Source: Symsagittifera roscoffensis
Taxonomy: Eukaryota; Xenacoelomorpha; Acoela; Convolutidae
Direction of reading: 5' to 3'
DNA length: 64,000 bases
Assembly (NCBI RefSeq): GCF_963678635.1
Contig: NC_087062.1
Location: 11,576,670-11,640,669, forward strand
Part shown: one piece after another, positions 62,433-64,000 of the stretch
Layout: every line of letters begins with the position of its first letter
Position numbering within the stretch: position 1 is the first letter of the stretch
Program-made: the position numbers and the translations under genes
The notes under the pieces: model-generated
Database searches by the model: none
The model's input: only the letters and a program-made list of their open reading frames with translations
Told to the model about the DNA's origin: nothing

Positions 62433-62556
62433 TTAATTAATCACAAACACCAGACACAAATAAAGCAGAGAACAGATGCAATGAAATTTCCAATGCTACA
62501 GCTCGTGATTACAGCAACAGTATCACCAAATAAAAATAGCCAATCGAAGATTGGAA

Positions 62557-63000
62557 AAGAGTAATGAGAGCAAGCAAACAGAAAAAAACGCCAACTTTGT
62601 TGAAAAAATATCAACTTTCGAACTTCAAAGAAAAAAATTGCTGCCCTTTAAGCTCTTTGAATTTCAAGAACAATTTATGATTGGCGCTTTTTTGCTAATA
62701 TTAACCCAACTTGAGAAAACCAGATCACTAGGTAAAGTTTTTATAAAAATTTAATTCCACTTTCGAAACTAGAAATCATTCACGATTTTTTGCGCCATTT
62801 CCACGTTTGTATTTGGAGATTGCTATTTACGTCACTTTCAGCAGATGAATTTCAATTGAACTCAAAAAGTGCATATACACCTAAGTGCATTCATAAATGC
62901 ATCAATATGTTTTAATGCACATCTGTAGTTGTTAGAGCATTTTATCCTGAACAAAAAAAAATCAGCAAGACCTATATAAGAGTCTTCACTACGTTCTCTT
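62557..63000. mobile_element. Miniature inverted-repeat element, copy 4
   Basis: Left end AAGAGTAATGAGAG, right end ACGTTCTCTT with a 5-bp loss (CATTA) in the terminal repeat; 444 bp, interior as in copies 1 and 2, including the TGCATTCATAAATGCATC patch. Confidence 0.75.
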
Positions 63001-64000
63001 AATAAAAAACTTTTGATGAACACTTATTTGCGATGTAGGCTAGAAAAAAAAGGTTCGTAATAATTCACTACGCTGGCGGCTAATGTAATAATGATATATC
63101 ACTCCACACCATCTGATATTTATTCGTGTGATTTTGGTGGAAAAAAAAAACTTGAAAAATCAAACACACCCGAACACAAAAAATCTCAACACTTTTAGTG
63201 GTCGGAACAATAAACACTTTTTTTCTAATTAAAATTACATAAAGATAGCAAAGAAGGAGAGGCGTATCAGCAAAAAGACATTCAAAAAAGGGATTTCTCA
63301 CATTGTTTGGTGTTACACAGCTTTCGAAATTGAAAAGTCAAGCTGAAGAATTGCAGCGATTATTTACATTGACGAACCTTTGGAAATCTCCAAAAAGCTA
63401 GTTCTTTTCTATATGTTTTTGTGCTGACGTTGAAACTTGCGAGCCTCTAAATTGGAACGAGGCCGCGAGAAGCCACTCTTTGACCGAGAAATGAACTCTA
63501 TCAAGGTGCCAGGGGTATTTTAAGGGGTCAAATTTTACACAGAAAAATAGAAGACATGATAGAACGATTTTTTGGATAGATCAAAACTGTTTTACTTTCG
63601 TTTCTCGCTTTCTTGTAATAAATCATAAATTCTTCGAAATTAAATTGCGAGATAAAAGCTTCAACCTCTCAATACTTTTCCAGTCATCGTAAAAAAACCT
63701 GATCGTTCATTCTTCGAATTGAAACTTTTGCTTCGTAAACCACAAGAAAGCGAGAATATCAAATAGAGTAAAACTCAAAGCATAGCTTTCAGTATGTCGG
63801 AAACTTTAGCAGCGTGTTGATTTTCTTAACAATGATTTTCACAAAACTGCACGATTCATGTGCATGCATAATACGGTAAGAAGCTTGTCCCTTAAGCTCA
63901 ATTCGGCCGTCTGTAATGCCTGCTAAGTGACCGATGTACTCAAACGCTCGCTATTACGATGCGTAAATATCGCATCAATCATTAACTCCATCTGGAACCT

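Larger units (their letters stand above)
61399..64000. other. Repeat-rich right end
   Basis: No exon found. Contents: a GAGCTTCGCGCTACTTGCGA-type piece near 61768, a tRNA-like block (62355-62432, minus), a miniature element (62557-63000) and a piece of the 59108-type repeat (63015-63070). The last kilobase shows nothing I recognise. Confidence 0.5.

Noticed and set aside
1-64000. CRISPR arrays, bacterial operons, viral genes or toxin genes.
   Set aside because: None seen; direct repeats here are long segmental or SINE-type, and the genes are spliced animal genes.

Overview
This window looks like AT-rich nuclear DNA of an invertebrate animal. Coding sequence is split into exons with GT-AG (once GC-AG) introns. 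Recognisable genes are animal housekeeping genes, and most of the rest is dispersed repeats with tRNA-like promoter boxes, short inverted-repeat transposons and tandem duplications. I cannot place the species.

Layout. (1) 1-12.9 kb, plus strand: two tandem copies, about 8.4 kb apart, of an acyl-CoA synthetase / 4-coumarate-CoA-ligase-like gene. The left copy (577-3720) is dead, with a stop and a frameshift. The right copy (8984-12138) is open and predicts 547 residues. Between them lies a gene-free stretch with a hAT-like miniature element. (2) 12.7-28.3 kb: nested duplications. A 2,153-bp unit (B) is repeated head to tail (B1, B2). A larger segment running from the last exon of the synthetase gene through unit B and a 4.2-kb unit (C) into intron 5 of AIDA has been duplicated in tandem. 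This left a 3' fragment of the synthetase gene at 21.2 kb and a spare copy of the last AIDA exon at 20.8-21.05 kb. (3) 27.9-35.2 kb, minus strand: AIDA, six exons, 378 residues. (4) 36.2-37.2 kb, minus strand: PSMB6, the beta-1 subunit of the 20S proteasome. (5) 38.1-43.25 kb: four roughly 1.05-1.5-kb repeat units, each with an exon-like 69-72-nt block on the minus strand. (6) 43.5-46.4 kb, minus strand: a two-exon gene for a 901-residue, highly charged Ser/Lys-rich protein that I do not recognise. (7) 46.4-54.3 kb: no gene seen, many repeats. (8) 54.3-60.1 kb, minus strand: ethanolamine phosphotransferase (EPT1/SELENOI family), four exons, ending without selenocysteine. (9) 60.8-61.4 kb, minus strand: last exon of a Pro/Ser-rich gene, then repeats to the end.

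The genes do not form a pathway. AIDA, PSMB6, the 901-residue gene, EPT1 and the Pro/Ser-rich gene lie on the minus strand and only the synthetase copies on the plus strand, so synthetase and AIDA converge on the duplicated block. The most unusual features are that nested duplication with its spare AIDA terminal exon, a repeat family carrying a conserved pair of adjacent hairpins with compensating base changes, and the array of phase-matched exon-like blocks next to PSMB6. Near-identical tandem copies can also be assembly artefacts, so spanning long reads would be decisive.
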